A DNA stretch of 61,587 bases from Curtobacterium flaccumfaciens UCD-AKU (GTDB lineage Bacteria > Actinomycetota > Actinomycetes > Actinomycetales > Microbacteriaceae), in contig NZ_KB714608.1 of NCBI RefSeq assembly GCF_000349565.1, positions 30,227 through 91,813 on the forward strand, in the 5' to 3' direction. Shown piece by piece: positions 1-10,449 of the stretch. The notes beneath the pieces were generated by a model. That model was not told where the DNA came from and ran no database searches. It was given only the letters and a program-made list of their open reading frames with translations. Each line of letters begins with the position of its first letter. The stretch's first letter is position 1. Made by a program: the position numbers and the translations under genes.

Positions 1-87
1 CCGCGCCTCCAGGCCGTTCCGTCGTCACCTGCACGACGTGACCCGCGTTCGCGACGGCTGTCGCGTATCGACGTGGGAACGCGTCGG

Positions 88-99
88 TAGCCTGGTCCG
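88..99 (+). promoter_or_regulatory. -10 element positioned for a leaderless mRNA of the MFS gene
   Basis: TAGCCT at 88-93 fits the actinobacterial -10 pattern TAnnnT. Exactly six bases separate it from the GTG start at 100, so transcription would begin on the start codon. No Shine-Dalgarno sequence precedes the GTG. The bases before this (1-87) hold no gene; the first twelve look like the right arm of a GC-rich hairpin whose left arm lies outside the window. Confidence 0.5.
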
Positions 100-1419
100 G
101 TGAACTCCCGTCGTGCCTTCCTGATCTGGGGCGTCGCGGTCCTCGCGTACGTCCTCGCCGTCGTGCAACGGTCCTCGCTCGGAGTGTCCGGCGTCGACGC
201 GCAGGACCGGTTCGCCGTCTCGGCGGCCGTCCTGTCGACGCTCGCCGTGGTGCAGATCGCCGTCTACGCGGGGCTGCAGATCCCGGTGGGGATCGCGCTC
301 GACCGCGTCGGACCGCGCAGGCTCGTGCTCCTCGGTGCCGCACTGCTGGTCGTCGGACAGGCGATCGTCGCGGTGTCGCCCTCGATCGGGCCGGCCATCG
401 CTGGGCGGGTGCTGGTCGGGGCCGGTGACGCGATGACCTTCATCTCGGTGATCCGCCTGGTACCGATGTGGTTCAGCGGCCGGATCCTGCCGCAGATCTC
501 CCAGTGGACGGGCAACCTCGGGCAGATCGGCCAGGTCCTGTCGGCGTTCCCGTTCGCCGTGCTCCTGCACTCGGTGGGGTGGACCCCGGCGTTCGGCGTC
601 GCTGCCGCGGCCAGCGCGGTCGGTCTCGTGCTCGCCGCCGTGTTCGTCCGGAACGGTCCGGTGCCGGTGCGGACCGACACGATCCCGCTGCCGCACTCGT
701 GGGGTGCCGCGTTCAGCACCTTCGGGCACGCGCTCCGGCGCCCCGGCACACAGCTCGGGTTCTGGTCACACTACGTCACGCAGTCCTCGGGCACGGTGTT
801 CTCGCTGCTGTGGGGCGTCCCGATGCTCCGGGGACTCGGGTACTCCCCGGGCGAGGCGGCGGGCTTCCTCACGATCATCGTGGTGGTCGGGTTCGTCGCC
901 GGCCCGGTGCTCGGCGTGCTCTGCGCACGGTTCCCGATGCGCCGGTCGAACCTGGTGCTCGGCGTGGTCGTGCTGCTCGCGGTGCTCTGGACGGCGATCC
1001 TGCTCTGGCCCGGGCACCCGCCGACCTGGCTGCTCGTGCTGCTCGTCGTCGCGATGGGCATCGGCGGACCCGGTTCGCTCATCGGCTTCGACTTCGCCCG
1101 GACCTTCAACCCGATCGGCTCGCTCGGCTCGGCGAACGGTGTGGTGAACGTCGGCGGGTTCCTCGCGGCGTTCGTGATGATGTACCTGATCGGCGTCGTC
1201 CTCGACGTGGCGGCGCGGGCATCGGGCACCACGGTGTTCGCCTGGGAGAACTTCCGGATCGCCCTCACGGTGCAGTACGTCGTGGTCGGGTTCGGCGTCG
1301 GGATGCTCCTGCACGCCCGCCGCCGGACCCGTCGGGTGCTGCACTCGGAAGAGGGAATACGCGTCGGACCACTCTGGGTTGCACTCGTTGCACGCCTGCG
1401 GAGGCGGCACGTGCAATAA
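100..1419 (+). CDS. MFS transporter
   Basis: A 439-residue polytopic membrane protein with the length and hydrophobic pattern of a 12-helix major facilitator superfamily permease. The motif-A-like loop [12 protein letters not shown] follows the second helix, which is the family hallmark. The C-terminus is basic and cytosolic, rich in Arg. The GTG start at 100 has no ribosome binding site but sits six bases after a TAnnnT box, consistent with a leaderless mRNA. The substrate cannot be read from the sequence; nitrate/nitrite-type and sugar-phosphate-type MFS proteins look similar at this level. It stands alone ahead of the sigma factor gene. Confidence 0.85.
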   Translation: MNSRRAFLIWGVAVLAYVLAVVQRSSLGVSGVDAQDRFAVSAAVLSTLAVVQIAVYAGLQIPVGIALDRVGPRRLVLLGAALLVVGQAIVAVSPSIGPAIAGRVLVGAGDAMTFISVIRLVPMWFSGRILPQISQWTGNLGQIGQVLSAFPFAVLLHSVGWTPAFGVAAAASAVGLVLAAVFVRNGPVPVRTDTIPLPHSWGAAFSTFGHALRRPGTQLGFWSHYVTQSSGTVFSLLWGVPMLRGLGYSPGEAAGFLTIIVVVGFVAGPVLGVLCARFPMRRSNLVLGVVVLLAVLWTAILLWPGHPPTWLLVLLVVAMGIGGPGSLIGFDFARTFNPIGSLGSANGVVNVGGFLAAFVMMYLIGVVLDVAARASGTTVFAWENFRIALTVQYVVVGFGVGMLLHARRRTRRVLHSEEGIRVGPLWVALVARLRRRHVQ

Positions 1420-1612
1420 TGATCACGGACCCGTTCGGGACCCCTGTCTGTCGGAGCACTTCGGTGCGCCGGTGAACTCGGGGGACTTGACATGGGTCCT
1501 AGTGCTGCCCGGAACGGTAGGACTCGTACGACGCGGGGGACTGCGGCGCGGGACCTGGGCGGCGAGGGAAGCCACGACCCCACGAACGTGGCACGACGAG
1601 AGAGGTGATCGC

Positions 1613-2887
<1,275 letters not shown>

Positions 2888-2893
2888 GCCGGC

Positions 2894-4153
2894 ATGCGCT
2901 TCTTCATCCCGATCCTGATCGGGCGGATCCTCCGTGCCCTCGCCCGTGCGCGGGGCGGTGGATCCGCCTACCCGGGGTTCATCGTCCTGAAGCTCGTGCC
3001 GGACTTCCTGCAGCACGTGACGAAGCAGTTCCCGAACGGCGTCGTCTTCGTGCTCGGTTCGAACGGCAAGTCGACGACGACGCACATGATCTCCGACATC
3101 GTCCGGGCCCACGGGCTCCGTGTCTTCACGAACCCGTCGGGCGCGAACCTGCCGCAGGGCATCGCGTCGGCCCTGCTGTCCGAGGTCTCGCTGACCGGAC
3201 GTCTCAAGGCGGACATCGGCATCCTCGAGGTCGACGAGGCCTTCGCGGTGGAGCTCGCCGGCATCCTGTCGCCCTCGACGGTGACGATGCTCAACGTGCA
3301 GGTCGACCAGCTGTACCGGTTCTTCGAGACCGAGCGTGTGGCGACGATGATGCTCGACACCGCCGCACTGTCGACGGCGAACGTCATCACGAACCACGAC
3401 GACCAGTTCCTCGACGGCTACAGCGGCACCCCGGGGCAGCGCGTCCTGCGGTTCGGTGCGAGCGACGAGGTCATCGCCGCAGCGCCGAACGGCCTGCAGA
3501 ACGCTGACTCGTTCGACGCCGGTGACCGTGCCCAGCACACCGCCGACGCCGAGGTCGTGGCCCACACGGGCGACGGCGCGACGATCCGCTTCGACGGCGC
3601 CGAGATCCCGGTCCGTCTGCCCGCCCGCGGCCTGCACTACGCGGTCGACGCCGCCGCGGCCACCGCGACGGCGAGTGCGGCCCTCGGTGCGCAGTTCCGC
3701 GCCGACGCCGTGACGAAGGCCTTCGGCACGATGAAGCCGGCCTACGGCCGTGGCGAGCGGCTCCCCATCGCGGGCGAGTCCGCCGAGTTCACGATGTTCA
3801 AGAACGCCGCGAGCCTGCAGCTCAACCTCGACGCCCTGCCGGACCAGCCCGAGCAGGTCCTCATGGCGATCGACGAGGGCACGCCGGACATCTCCTGGAT
3901 CTACGACATCGACTTCTCGAAGCTCGACCACGTGGACGTCGTCTCCGGCGACAAGGCGTGGCAGATCGCGATCGCGCTCGAGCATGCCGGTGTCCGCATC
4001 GGCCGGGTCGAGCCCGACGTCGAGGCTGCCATCAAGCACATGGAGCAGCTCGGTTCGACGACCCGTGGGACGAAGAACTTCATCGTCAACTACGAGATCA
4101 TGATGATCGCCCGCAAGGCCCTCGGCCACCCGGACATGGAGAAGACCGCATGA
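2894..4153 (+). CDS. murT: MurT-like Mur ligase, cysteine-free variant
   Basis: A 419-residue Mur-ligase-fold protein resembling MurT, the ATP-dependent subunit that activates the alpha-carboxyl of D-Glu in the lipid II stem peptide. The P-loop is GSNGKSTTT (residues 55-63). A family-like MLNVQVDQLYRF block lies near 132-143. The C-terminal DUF1727-type domain retains the family's D-x-S-W motif (D332, S334, W335). The variant features are clear. The protein contains no cysteine, so the four-Cys zinc ribbon of canonical MurT is absent. The usual KNPAG motif reads KNAAS (303-307). The last four bases overlap the start of the GatD-like gene (ATGA), so the two are translationally coupled. See the findings for the proposed role in B-type peptidoglycan. 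Confidence 0.85.
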   Translation: MRFFIPILIGRILRALARARGGGSAYPGFIVLKLVPDFLQHVTKQFPNGVVFVLGSNGKSTTTHMISDIVRAHGLRVFTNPSGANLPQGIASALLSEVSLTGRLKADIGILEVDEAFAVELAGILSPSTVTMLNVQVDQLYRFFETERVATMMLDTAALSTANVITNHDDQFLDGYSGTPGQRVLRFGASDEVIAAAPNGLQNADSFDAGDRAQHTADAEVVAHTGDGATIRFDGAEIPVRLPARGLHYAVDAAAATATASAALGAQFRADAVTKAFGTMKPAYGRGERLPIAGESAEFTMFKNAASLQLNLDALPDQPEQVLMAIDEGTPDISWIYDIDFSKLDHVDVVSGDKAWQIAIALEHAGVRIGRVEPDVEAAIKHMEQLGSTTRGTKNFIVNYEIMMIARKALGHPDMEKTA

Positions 4154-4923
4154 CGGCCGACCGGCTGACCATCCTGCACGTCTACCCCCGGCAGATGGGT
4201 GTCTCGGGCGACCGCGGCAACGTCGCGGCCCTGGTACGCCGTGCGGCCGCCGCGGACATCGAGACCCAGGTCCTCGAGTACGCGCCCGGCGACGACCTGC
4301 CGACCACGGCGGACGTCGTCGTGATCGGCAACGGACCGCTCAGCGCCATGCGCTCCCTGGGTGACGACATCGCACGCATCGGCGGAACGCTCCGTGCGTT
4401 CGCGGCCGATGGCGTGCCGGTCATCGCCGTCGGCGGCGGGTTCGACCTCGCGACGAACGAGGTCGTGCCGACCGAGGGCGCGCCGCTCGCCGGATTCGGT
4501 GTGTTCGACGCCCGTGCCGTGCGCGGTGCCGAGCGCCGCGTGAACTACTTCGTGCTCGAGACCCGGTACCCGCTGCTCCCCGGAGCGCCGAAGGGTCTTG
4601 CCGGCTTCGAGGACCACGCCACCCGCATCGAGCTCGCAGCCGGCGTGACGCCCTTCGCCGACGTCGTCTCCGGCGGCGGCAACCAGGCCGGCTCGCCGGT
4701 CGAGGGCGCGATCGTCGGGAACTCCTTCGGCACGCACACCCAGGGTCCGGTCCTGCCGCTCAACCCGCAGCTGACCGACGGTGTCCTCGCCGCAGCCACC
4801 GCACGGCTGGGCCGCGAGTACGCGCCCGACGCGGAGCAGACGGCGACCATCGACCGCTACGCACGTGAAGCGCGCGCGACGGTCGACCGCTACGTCGACA
4901 AGGCGTTCAAGCGCATCGCCTGA
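4150..4923 (+). CDS. gatD: GatD-like class I amidotransferase fold, catalytic residues lost
   Basis: A 257-residue protein with the GatD/CobQ-type glutamine amidotransferase fold. The N-terminal GDRGN motif (20-24) and the C-terminal GP-LP-NP motif are conserved. The nucleophile motif, normally V-C-GGYQLLG, reads AVGGGFDLAT, so Gly95 replaces the catalytic Cys (Cys94 in Staphylococcus aureus GatD). The catalytic His motif, normally a GTYLHGP-type string, reads GTHTQGP, so Gln198 replaces His. The protein has no cysteine at all. It therefore cannot hydrolyse glutamine by the known mechanism. It is coupled to the MurT-like gene by an ATGA overlap, so it presumably still forms the heterodimer. 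A strong hairpin follows. Confidence 0.85.
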   Translation: MTADRLTILHVYPRQMGVSGDRGNVAALVRRAAAADIETQVLEYAPGDDLPTTADVVVIGNGPLSAMRSLGDDIARIGGTLRAFAADGVPVIAVGGGFDLATNEVVPTEGAPLAGFGVFDARAVRGAERRVNYFVLETRYPLLPGAPKGLAGFEDHATRIELAAGVTPFADVVSGGGNQAGSPVEGAIVGNSFGTHTQGPVLPLNPQLTDGVLAAATARLGREYAPDAEQTATIDRYAREARATVDRYVDKAFKRIA

Positions 4924-4926
4924 CGC

Positions 4927-4970
4927 ACGACGAAGAAGGCCGGGTCCCGAGGGGGCCCGGCCTTCGTCGT
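4927..4970 (+). terminator. Hairpin terminator after the MurT/GatD-like pair
   Basis: GAAGGCCGGG (4935-4944) pairs with CCCGGCCTTC (4956-4965). An outer ACGACGA/TCGTCGT stem is separated from it by a small bulge. It lies directly behind the stop codon. Confidence 0.75.
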
Positions 4971-5000
4971 CTCCGCGCGTTCTGAACCAGGCTGCAGACA

Positions 5001-5040
5001 GACAGGAGGCGCGGTGCCAGCTGGCACCGCGCCTCCTGTC
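5001..5040. terminator. Perfect 40-base palindrome between convergent genes
   Basis: Two 20-base arms (5001-5020 and 5021-5040) pair with no loop; the core contains GGAGGCGCGGTGCC. It sits between the plus-strand murT/gatD-like unit and the minus-strand zinc-ribbon gene, so it can terminate both. Close relatives lie at 27813-27866 and 40736-40772. Confidence 0.7.
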
Positions 5041-5056
5041 CGTCTGCCGGTCGCGA

Positions 5057-5281
5057 CTACTTCGACTCGTAGAGTCGGCTGCTCTCGTCGTGCCACTCGA
5101 TGGCGGTCGCCGCGAGCTTGTCCTTGAACTCGGCGCCGTGGTGGGCGCAGAAGTAGAGCTCGCCGCTCGACATGGTGGCTCGGATGTAGGCCTGCGCCCC
5201 GCAGCTGTCGCAACGGTCGGCGGCGGTCAGCTGGTGGTTGCTGACTTCGTCGATGGAGGGGTCCTGCACGGTCTGGGTCAT
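5057..5281 (-). CDS. Small zinc-ribbon-like protein, DUF7455 type
   Basis: A 74-residue soluble protein. A CDSC pair and a later CAHH pair (F-C-A-H-H) would make a Cys/His metal site of the kind seen in the actinobacterial DUF7455 family, which often neighbours sigA or topoisomerase genes. The ATG ending at 5281 was preferred to an upstream one because GAGGAG precedes it at good spacing. Its function is not known. The C-terminus (DESSRLYESK) is charged. Confidence 0.7.
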   Translation of the reverse strand: MTQTVQDPSIDEVSNHQLTAADRCDSCGAQAYIRATMSSGELYFCAHHGAEFKDKLAATAIEWHDESSRLYESK

Positions 5282-5436
5282 TGCTGTGCTCCTCACGGAT
5301 CGCAGGTGGTGCCGGGTGGTTGCACCATTTCAACACGTGATGCCTGGGAGCGACGCATTGTCGCGGCCTGTTTCGCTCAGCGCGGATCGGATGGCCCCAG
5401 TGCGAGTGTCCACACGGTGCTGTCGGTGCCGCTCGG

Positions 5437-5448
5437 TAAACTCCGACG
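5437..5448 (+). promoter_or_regulatory. -10 element positioned for leaderless parE mRNA
   Basis: TAAACT at 5437-5442 is followed by six bases and then the GTG start at 5449. No Shine-Dalgarno is present. The predicted transcription start is the first base of the start codon. Confidence 0.55.
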
Positions 5449-7575
5449 GTGAGCTCCGACTACTCCGCACGCCATCTCTCCGTCCTCGAAGGGCTCGAGG
5501 CGGTCCGGAAGCGGCCGGGCATGTACATCGGGTCGACGGACTCCCGCGGCCTCATGCACTGCCTGTGGGAGATCATCGACAACTCGGTGGACGAAGCCCT
5601 CGCGGGACACGGTGACGAGATCGGCGTCGTGCTGCACGCCGACGGCTCGGTCGAGGTCCGCGACACCGCCCGCGGCATCCCCGTCGACGTCGAACCGAAG
5701 ACCGGCCTGACCGGGGTCGAGGTCGTGTTCACCAAGCTGCACGCCGGTGGCAAGTTCGGCTCCGGATCGTACGCGGCCTCGGGCGGGCTGCACGGCGTCG
5801 GGGCCTCGGTCGTGAACGCGCTGTCGGAGCGCCTCGACGTCGAGGTCGACCGTGGCGGCAAGACCTACGCCATGTCGTTCCACCGCGGCGAGCCCGGCAT
5901 CTTCGACGACCGCAAGGGCATCGGCCCGGACGCCCCGTTCGCGCCCTTCACGTCGGGCAGTGAACTGCGTGTGGTGGGCAAGGTCAAGAAGGGCGTCACC
6001 GGTTCCCGGATCCGGTACTGGGCGGACCGCCAGATCTTCACCGCCGACGCCCGGTTCAGCACCGACGACCTGGTCACCCGTGCACGCCAGACGGCGTTCC
6101 TCGTGCCCGGGCTCGGCATCACCATCACCGACGAGCGCGCTGCGTCGATCGACGCCGCTGCCGCCCGTGCCGAGGCGACGGGCACCACCGTGGCTGCCGG
6201 CCCGGTGGTCGAGCGATTCCGGTACGAGGGCGGGATCGGCGAGTTCGTCGAGCACCTCGCCGTCGACAGCCCCCTGACCGACGTCTGGCGTGTGCAGGGC
6301 ACCGGGACCTTCACCGAGACCGTGCCGATGCTCGACGACAAGGGCCACATGGTCTCCACCTCGGTCGAGCGCGAGTGCGAGGTCGACCTCGCACTCCGCT
6401 GGGGCAGTGGGTACGAGACCGTGTTCCGCAGCTTCGTCAACATCATCGCGACGCCGAAGGGGGGCACCCACCAGGCCGGGTTCGAGTCCGGTGTCGTGAA
6501 GGCCGTCCGCGCCCAGGTCGAGGCGAACGCCCGCAAGCTCAAGGTCGGGCAGGACAAGCTCGACAAGGACGACGTCCTCGCCGGCATGACCGCCGTGCTG
6601 ACCGTGCGGTTGCCCGAGCCGCAGTTCGAGGGGCAGACGAAGGAGATCCTCGGCACCCCGGCGGTCCGCAAGATCGTCGACCAGGTGGTGTCGAAGCGCA
6701 TCACCGAGATCCTGACCTCGACGCAGCGCACCGAGAAGGCGCAGTCGGCCGCCCTGCTCGAGAAGGTCGTGTCGGAGATGAAGACCCGCATCTCGGCGCG
6801 GGCGCACAAGGAGACCCAGCGGCGCAAGAACGCGCTCGAGAACTCCTCGCTGCCGACGAAGCTCGCCGACTGCCGCTCGCAGGAGACCGAGGGCACCGAG
6901 CTCTTCATCGTCGAGGGCGACTCGGCCCTGGGCACCGCGAAGCTCGCGCGCAACAGTGAGTACCAGGCGCTGCTGCCGATCCGCGGCAAGATCCTCAACG
7001 TGCAGAAGGCGTCCGTGTCGGACATGCTCTCGAACGTCGAGTGCGCGTCGATCATCCAGGTCATCGGTGCCGGTTCGGGTCGGACGTTCGACATCGACCA
7101 AGCCCGCTACGGCAAGATCATCATCATGTCCGACGCCGACGTCGACGGCGCCCACATCCGCACACTGCTGCTGACGCTGTTCTTCCGGTACATGCGGCCG
7201 ATGATCGAGCAGGGCCGGGTCTTCGCCGCCGTGCCGCCGCTGCACCGGGTCGTCGTGGTGAACCGCGGCAAGCCGAACGACACGCTGTACACGTACTCCG
7301 AACAGGAGCTGCAGACGGTGTTGAAGAAGCTCGAGAAGACGGGCAAGAAGTACCAGGAGCCGATCCAGCGGTACAAGGGCCTCGGTGAGATGGACGCGGA
7401 CCAGCTGGCGGAGACCACGATGGACCGTGCGCACCGAACCCTGCGCCGGGTGAACGTGACCCATGCCGAGGGCGCTGCGAAGGTGTTCGAGCTCCTGATG
7501 GGCAACGACGTGGCGCCGCGCAAGGAGTTCATCCTGGCCGGCGAGGGCCTCGACCGCGACCGCATCGACGCGTAG
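5449..7575 (+). CDS. parE: DNA topoisomerase IV subunit B (type IIA, ParE/GyrB family)
   Basis: The 708-residue ATPase subunit of a type IIA topoisomerase. The GHKL ATP site includes EIIDNSVDEAL and the glycine-rich lid GGLHGVGASVVNALS. The TOPRIM domain has VEGDSALG and the metal-binding DADVDGAHI. The C-terminus has the RYKGLGEMDADQL signature. It is called ParE rather than GyrB because the convergent partner is an A subunit well away from any dnaA/dnaN/recF context. Gyrase proper is presumably encoded elsewhere. The GTG at 5449 fits a leaderless transcript. Confidence 0.9.
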   Translation: MSSDYSARHLSVLEGLEAVRKRPGMYIGSTDSRGLMHCLWEIIDNSVDEALAGHGDEIGVVLHADGSVEVRDTARGIPVDVEPKTGLTGVEVVFTKLHAGGKFGSGSYAASGGLHGVGASVVNALSERLDVEVDRGGKTYAMSFHRGEPGIFDDRKGIGPDAPFAPFTSGSELRVVGKVKKGVTGSRIRYWADRQIFTADARFSTDDLVTRARQTAFLVPGLGITITDERAASIDAAAARAEATGTTVAAGPVVERFRYEGGIGEFVEHLAVDSPLTDVWRVQGTGTFTETVPMLDDKGHMVSTSVERECEVDLALRWGSGYETVFRSFVNIIATPKGGTHQAGFESGVVKAVRAQVEANARKLKVGQDKLDKDDVLAGMTAVLTVRLPEPQFEGQTKEILGTPAVRKIVDQVVSKRITEILTSTQRTEKAQSAALLEKVVSEMKTRISARAHKETQRRKNALENSSLPTKLADCRSQETEGTELFIVEGDSALGTAKLARNSEYQALLPIRGKILNVQKASVSDMLSNVECASIIQVIGAGSGRTFDIDQARYGKIIIMSDADVDGAHIRTLLLTLFFRYMRPMIEQGRVFAAVPPLHRVVVVNRGKPNDTLYTYSEQELQTVLKKLEKTGKKYQEPIQRYKGLGEMDADQLAETTMDRAHRTLRRVNVTHAEGAAKVFELLMGNDVAPRKEFILAGEGLDRDRIDA

Positions 7576-7587
7576 CGGCGCGGCGGC

Positions 7588-7675
7588 AGGCCGAGTCTCG
7601 GTGCCGCCAGAGCGACACCGTGCCGCCACCGTGCGCGGTCCGTGCTGCCGAAGCGACAGTCTCCCGCGAACTGTT
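7588..7675 (+). repeat. Direct repeat copy 1 (approximately 88 bases)
   Basis: It begins AGGCCGAGTCTCGGTGCCGC and recurs 215 bases downstream at 7803-7890, almost identical for the first 70 bases and diverging near the end. The tail forms an imperfect AGCGACAG/CTGTCGCT hairpin. Confidence 0.85.
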
Positions 7676-7802
7676 GGCGGACTTCTGTCGCTTCCGCGTC
7701 GGCGGCGCGAGCGGTCCGGACGCGACTGGCCCGCGCCTCCCGGCCAGCGAGTCTCGCGGTGGGCGACCGGACTCGGGTGCCGGACGGCGAACGATGTCGC
7801 GT

Positions 7803-7890
7803 AGGCCGAGTCTCGGTGCCGCCAGAGCGACACCGTGCCGCCACCGTGCGCGGTCCGTGCCGCCGAAGCGACAGTGTCCCACGAACCGTT
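7803..7890 (+). repeat. Direct repeat copy 2 (approximately 88 bases)
   Basis: Second copy of the 7588-7675 repeat. Its tail runs into the perfect palindrome at 7867-7907. Confidence 0.85.
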
Positions 7891-7907
7891 CGTGGGACAC
7901 TGTCGCT
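7867..7907. terminator. Perfect 41-base palindrome, probable bidirectional terminator
   Basis: A 20-base arm starting AGCGACAGTGTCCC (7867-7886) pairs perfectly with 7888-7907 around a single loop base. It lies between the convergent parE and parC genes. The GCGACAG stem base recurs in the hairpin at 53908-53947. Confidence 0.7.
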
Positions 7908-7931
7908 CTCGCGAGCGAGCGAGCGCGCGCA

Positions 7932-7955
7932 GCGGACGGACGGACGGACGGACGG
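7932..7955. repeat. GGAC tetranucleotide microsatellite
   Basis: About five to six tandem GGAC units immediately downstream of the parC stop codon. Confidence 0.7.
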
Positions 7956-7962
7956 CGCCCGC

Positions 7963-10449
7963 CTACGCCTCGCCGGCGGTGCCGTCGAGCGTCGCGGCGC
8001 TGCCGCCGATCGAGCCGATGACGGCCTCGAGCGGTGCACCCGACCCGTCACGCTTCGACAGCCAGTCGGGCAGGGTGCGGGCGGCGCCGTCGGTGCCGAC
8101 AGCGTGCGGCGGCGCGATGCCCGCCCAGCCGACGGTGAGCCCGTCCTCGCCCTTCAGGAACGCGTGCGCCCGGACACCCTGGGTCGCGCGGCCCTTCGCC
8201 GGGAACTCCGACAGCGCGGAGACCTTGGCTCGGCCGGCGTCGGTGCCGGGCAGCGCTGTCGAGGTGGTGGACACCGTGGCGACCACGGCGTCGTCGGAGC
8301 GTGCGACGGACCCGAACCAGATCACGGCGGCGCCGTCGGCCAGGGCCATGCCGGCCACTCCACCGGCGGGCAGCCCCTGCGCCCGGACGACGGACGCCGG
8401 GAACCGCAGCAGCTGCGCGTTCGAGCTGATGAACACCAGGTCGTCGGACTCCGGGGCCTGGGCGGCACCGACCACCGCGTCTCCGGGCTTCAAGCCGATG
8501 GCGACGAACTCGGGCTTGTCCGGCCAGGCGCCGGGGACGACGCGTTTCACGACGCCGTGCGCGGTACCGATCGCCAGCGAGTCCGACGATGCCCCACCGA
8601 GGTCGACGAGCGCGACGACCGTCTCGCCCTTGGTGAGCGCCAGGAAGTCGGTGACCCGGACGCCGGCGTCGAGCCGGACCGCTGCGGGCGGCACGGCGGG
8701 GACGTCGACGGGGGAGAGCCGCAGGACCCGCCCGGTGGAGGTCAGGGCGCCGAGCTGCCCGCGGACTGTGCTCACCACGGCGGAGCGGACGGCGTCGTGC
8801 TTCGAGCGCTTCGGCACGCGGACGATGCCGAGTTCCGACGTCGGGATGTCGACGCGGATGAGCCGCCCGGTGGTCGAGAGCAGCACGCGGCAGGGGGAGT
8901 CGGCGATCTGCAGGGACTCCGGGTCGACCGCGGCCTTCCGACCGCCCTTGACCGGGGCGTCCGCCTCGGTGAGCAGGGTGCGGCGCGGGGTCGCGAACTT
9001 GTCGGAGACCTCGGTCAGCTCGAGGGCGACCTGCGCGCGGAGGCGCTCGTCGGACGCCAGCAGTTCTTCGAGGGCGGCGATGTCGGCGAGCAGCTGGTCA
9101 CGCTCGGCCTCGAGCTCCATCCGCGAGAACTTCGTCAGGCGACGCAGGCGCAGCTCGAGGATGTACTCGGCCTGCACCTCGGACAGGTCGAAGACGTCGC
9201 GCAGGCGGTTGCGCGCCGCCTCGGAGTCGTCGGACGTGCGGATGACCTGGATGACCTCGTCGATGTCGAGGATCGCGATGAGCAGGCCCTCGACCAGGTG
9301 CAGCCGGTCCTTGCGACGTGCCAGGCGGTACTGCGACCGGCGGGTGACGACGTCGAGCCGGTGCTGCACGTAGACGTCGAGGAGCTCGCGCAGCCCGAGG
9401 GTGCGGGGTGACCCGCCGACCAGGGCGACGTTGTTGATGCCGAAGCCGTCCTCGAGCGGGGTGTGCTTGTAGAGCTGCTCGAGCACGGCGGTGGGGTTGA
9501 AGCCGCTCTTGATGCCGATGACGAGCCGGAGCCCGTGGTTGCGGTCGGTCAGGTCGTTGACGTCCGAGATGCCGACGAGCTTCTTGGACTGGACGCCGTC
9601 CTTGATCTTCTCGATGACGCGCTCGGGGCCGACCAGGTAGGGCAGCTCGGTGACGACGAGGCCGACCTTGCGCGGGGTGAGGTTCTCGACGCTCACCTTG
9701 GAGCGGGTGCGGAACGAACCGCGGCCGGTGGCGTAGGCGTCGCGGACCCCGGAGAGCCCGACGATGGTGCCGCCGGACGGCAGGTCCGGGCCGGGCACGA
9801 ACTCCATGAGCTCTTCGAGGGTGGCCTGCGGGTTCATGAGCAGGTGCTTCGCGGCCTCGACGACCTCGCCCAGGTTGTGCGGTGCCATGTTCGTCGCCAT
9901 GCCCACCGCGATGCCGGAGGCACCGTTGACGAGCAGGTTCGGGAACGCCGCCGGCAGCACGCCGGGCTGCATGATCTGGTTGTCGTAGTTCGGGACGAAG
10001 TCGACGACGTCCTCGCCCAGGCCCTCGGTCATCGCCATCGACGGTTCGGCGAGCCGTGCCTCGGTGTAGCGGGCCGCAGCGGGTCCGTCGTCGAGTGAGC
10101 CGAAGTTGCCGTGGCCGTCGACGAGCGGCACGCGCATCGTGAACGGCTGGGCCATCCGGACCAGCGCGTCGTAGATCGCGCCGTCGCCGTGCGGGTGCAG
10201 CTTGCCCATCACCTCGCCCGTGACGCGGGCGCTCTTGACGTGTCCGCGGTCGGGGCGCAGCCCCATCTCGGCCATCTGGTACAGGATCCGGCGCTGCACC
10301 GGCTTCAGGCCGTCGCGGGCGTCGGGCAGTGCCCGCGAGTAGATGACGGAGTACGCGTACTCGAGGAAGGAACCCTGCATCTCCTCGGAGACGTCGACGT
10401 CCTCGATGCGCTCACCGTCGGGCAGGCCGACTACATCCGTGCGTGCCAT
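7963..10449 (-). CDS. parC: DNA topoisomerase IV subunit A (type IIA, ParC/GyrA family)
   Basis: The 828-residue cleavage subunit partnering ParE. The N-terminal winged-helix domain includes the quinolone-resistance region ([14 protein letters not shown] through [13 protein letters not shown]). The active-site Tyr lies in [10 protein letters not shown] coiled-coil tower follows, then a C-terminal beta-pinwheel-like half with repeated K-R-V and G-D-x-V blocks. The ATG ending at 10449 was chosen because AAAGGTG lies just upstream and the family N-terminus ([14 protein letters not shown]) begins there. It faces parE and diverges from the phosphodiesterase gene across only 43 bases. Confidence 0.9.
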   Translation of the reverse strand: MARTDVVGLPDGERIEDVDVSEEMQGSFLEYAYSVIYSRALPDARDGLKPVQRRILYQMAEMGLRPDRGHVKSARVTGEVMGKLHPHGDGAIYDALVRMAQPFTMRVPLVDGHGNFGSLDDGPAAARYTEARLAEPSMAMTEGLGEDVVDFVPNYDNQIMQPGVLPAAFPNLLVNGASGIAVGMATNMAPHNLGEVVEAAKHLLMNPQATLEELMEFVPGPDLPSGGTIVGLSGVRDAYATGRGSFRTRSKVSVENLTPRKVGLVVTELPYLVGPERVIEKIKDGVQSKKLVGISDVNDLTDRNHGLRLVIGIKSGFNPTAVLEQLYKHTPLEDGFGINNVALVGGSPRTLGLRELLDVYVQHRLDVVTRRSQYRLARRKDRLHLVEGLLIAILDIDEVIQVIRTSDDSEAARNRLRDVFDLSEVQAEYILELRLRRLTKFSRMELEAERDQLLADIAALEELLASDERLRAQVALELTEVSDKFATPRRTLLTEADAPVKGGRKAAVDPESLQIADSPCRVLLSTTGRLIRVDIPTSELGIVRVPKRSKHDAVRSAVVSTVRGQLGALTSTGRVLRLSPVDVPAVPPAAVRLDAGVRVTDFLALTKGETVVALVDLGGASSDSLAIGTAHGVVKRVVPGAWPDKPEFVAIGLKPGDAVVGAAQAPESDDLVFISSNAQLLRFPASVVRAQGLPAGGVAGMALADGAAVIWFGSVARSDDAVVATVSTTSTALPGTDAGRAKVSALSEFPAKGRATQGVRAHAFLKGEDGLTVGWAGIAPPHAVGTDGAARTLPDWLSKRDGSGAPLEAVIGSIGGSAATLDGTAGEA

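Larger units (their letters stand above)
7576..7962. other. 387-base intergenic gap between convergent parE and parC, repeat-rich
   Basis: No credible gene is present. The gap holds two copies of an approximately 88-base direct repeat, one 41-base perfect palindrome and a GGAC tetranucleotide run, each listed separately. Confidence 0.7.

Noticed and set aside
1487..1492. TTGACA as the -35 of sigA
   Set aside because: No -10 element lies at 16-19 bases; the nearest candidate is 25 bases away.
4150..4923. GatD-like gene as a decaying pseudogene
   Set aside because: The frame is intact, coupled to its partner, keeps fold motifs and typical codon use; loss of both catalytic residues alone with retention of the rest suggests changed function.
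7588..7955. Possible insertion-sequence remnant in the parE/parC gap
   Set aside because: No transposase fragment, no terminal inverted repeats bounding the segment, and no target duplication visible.
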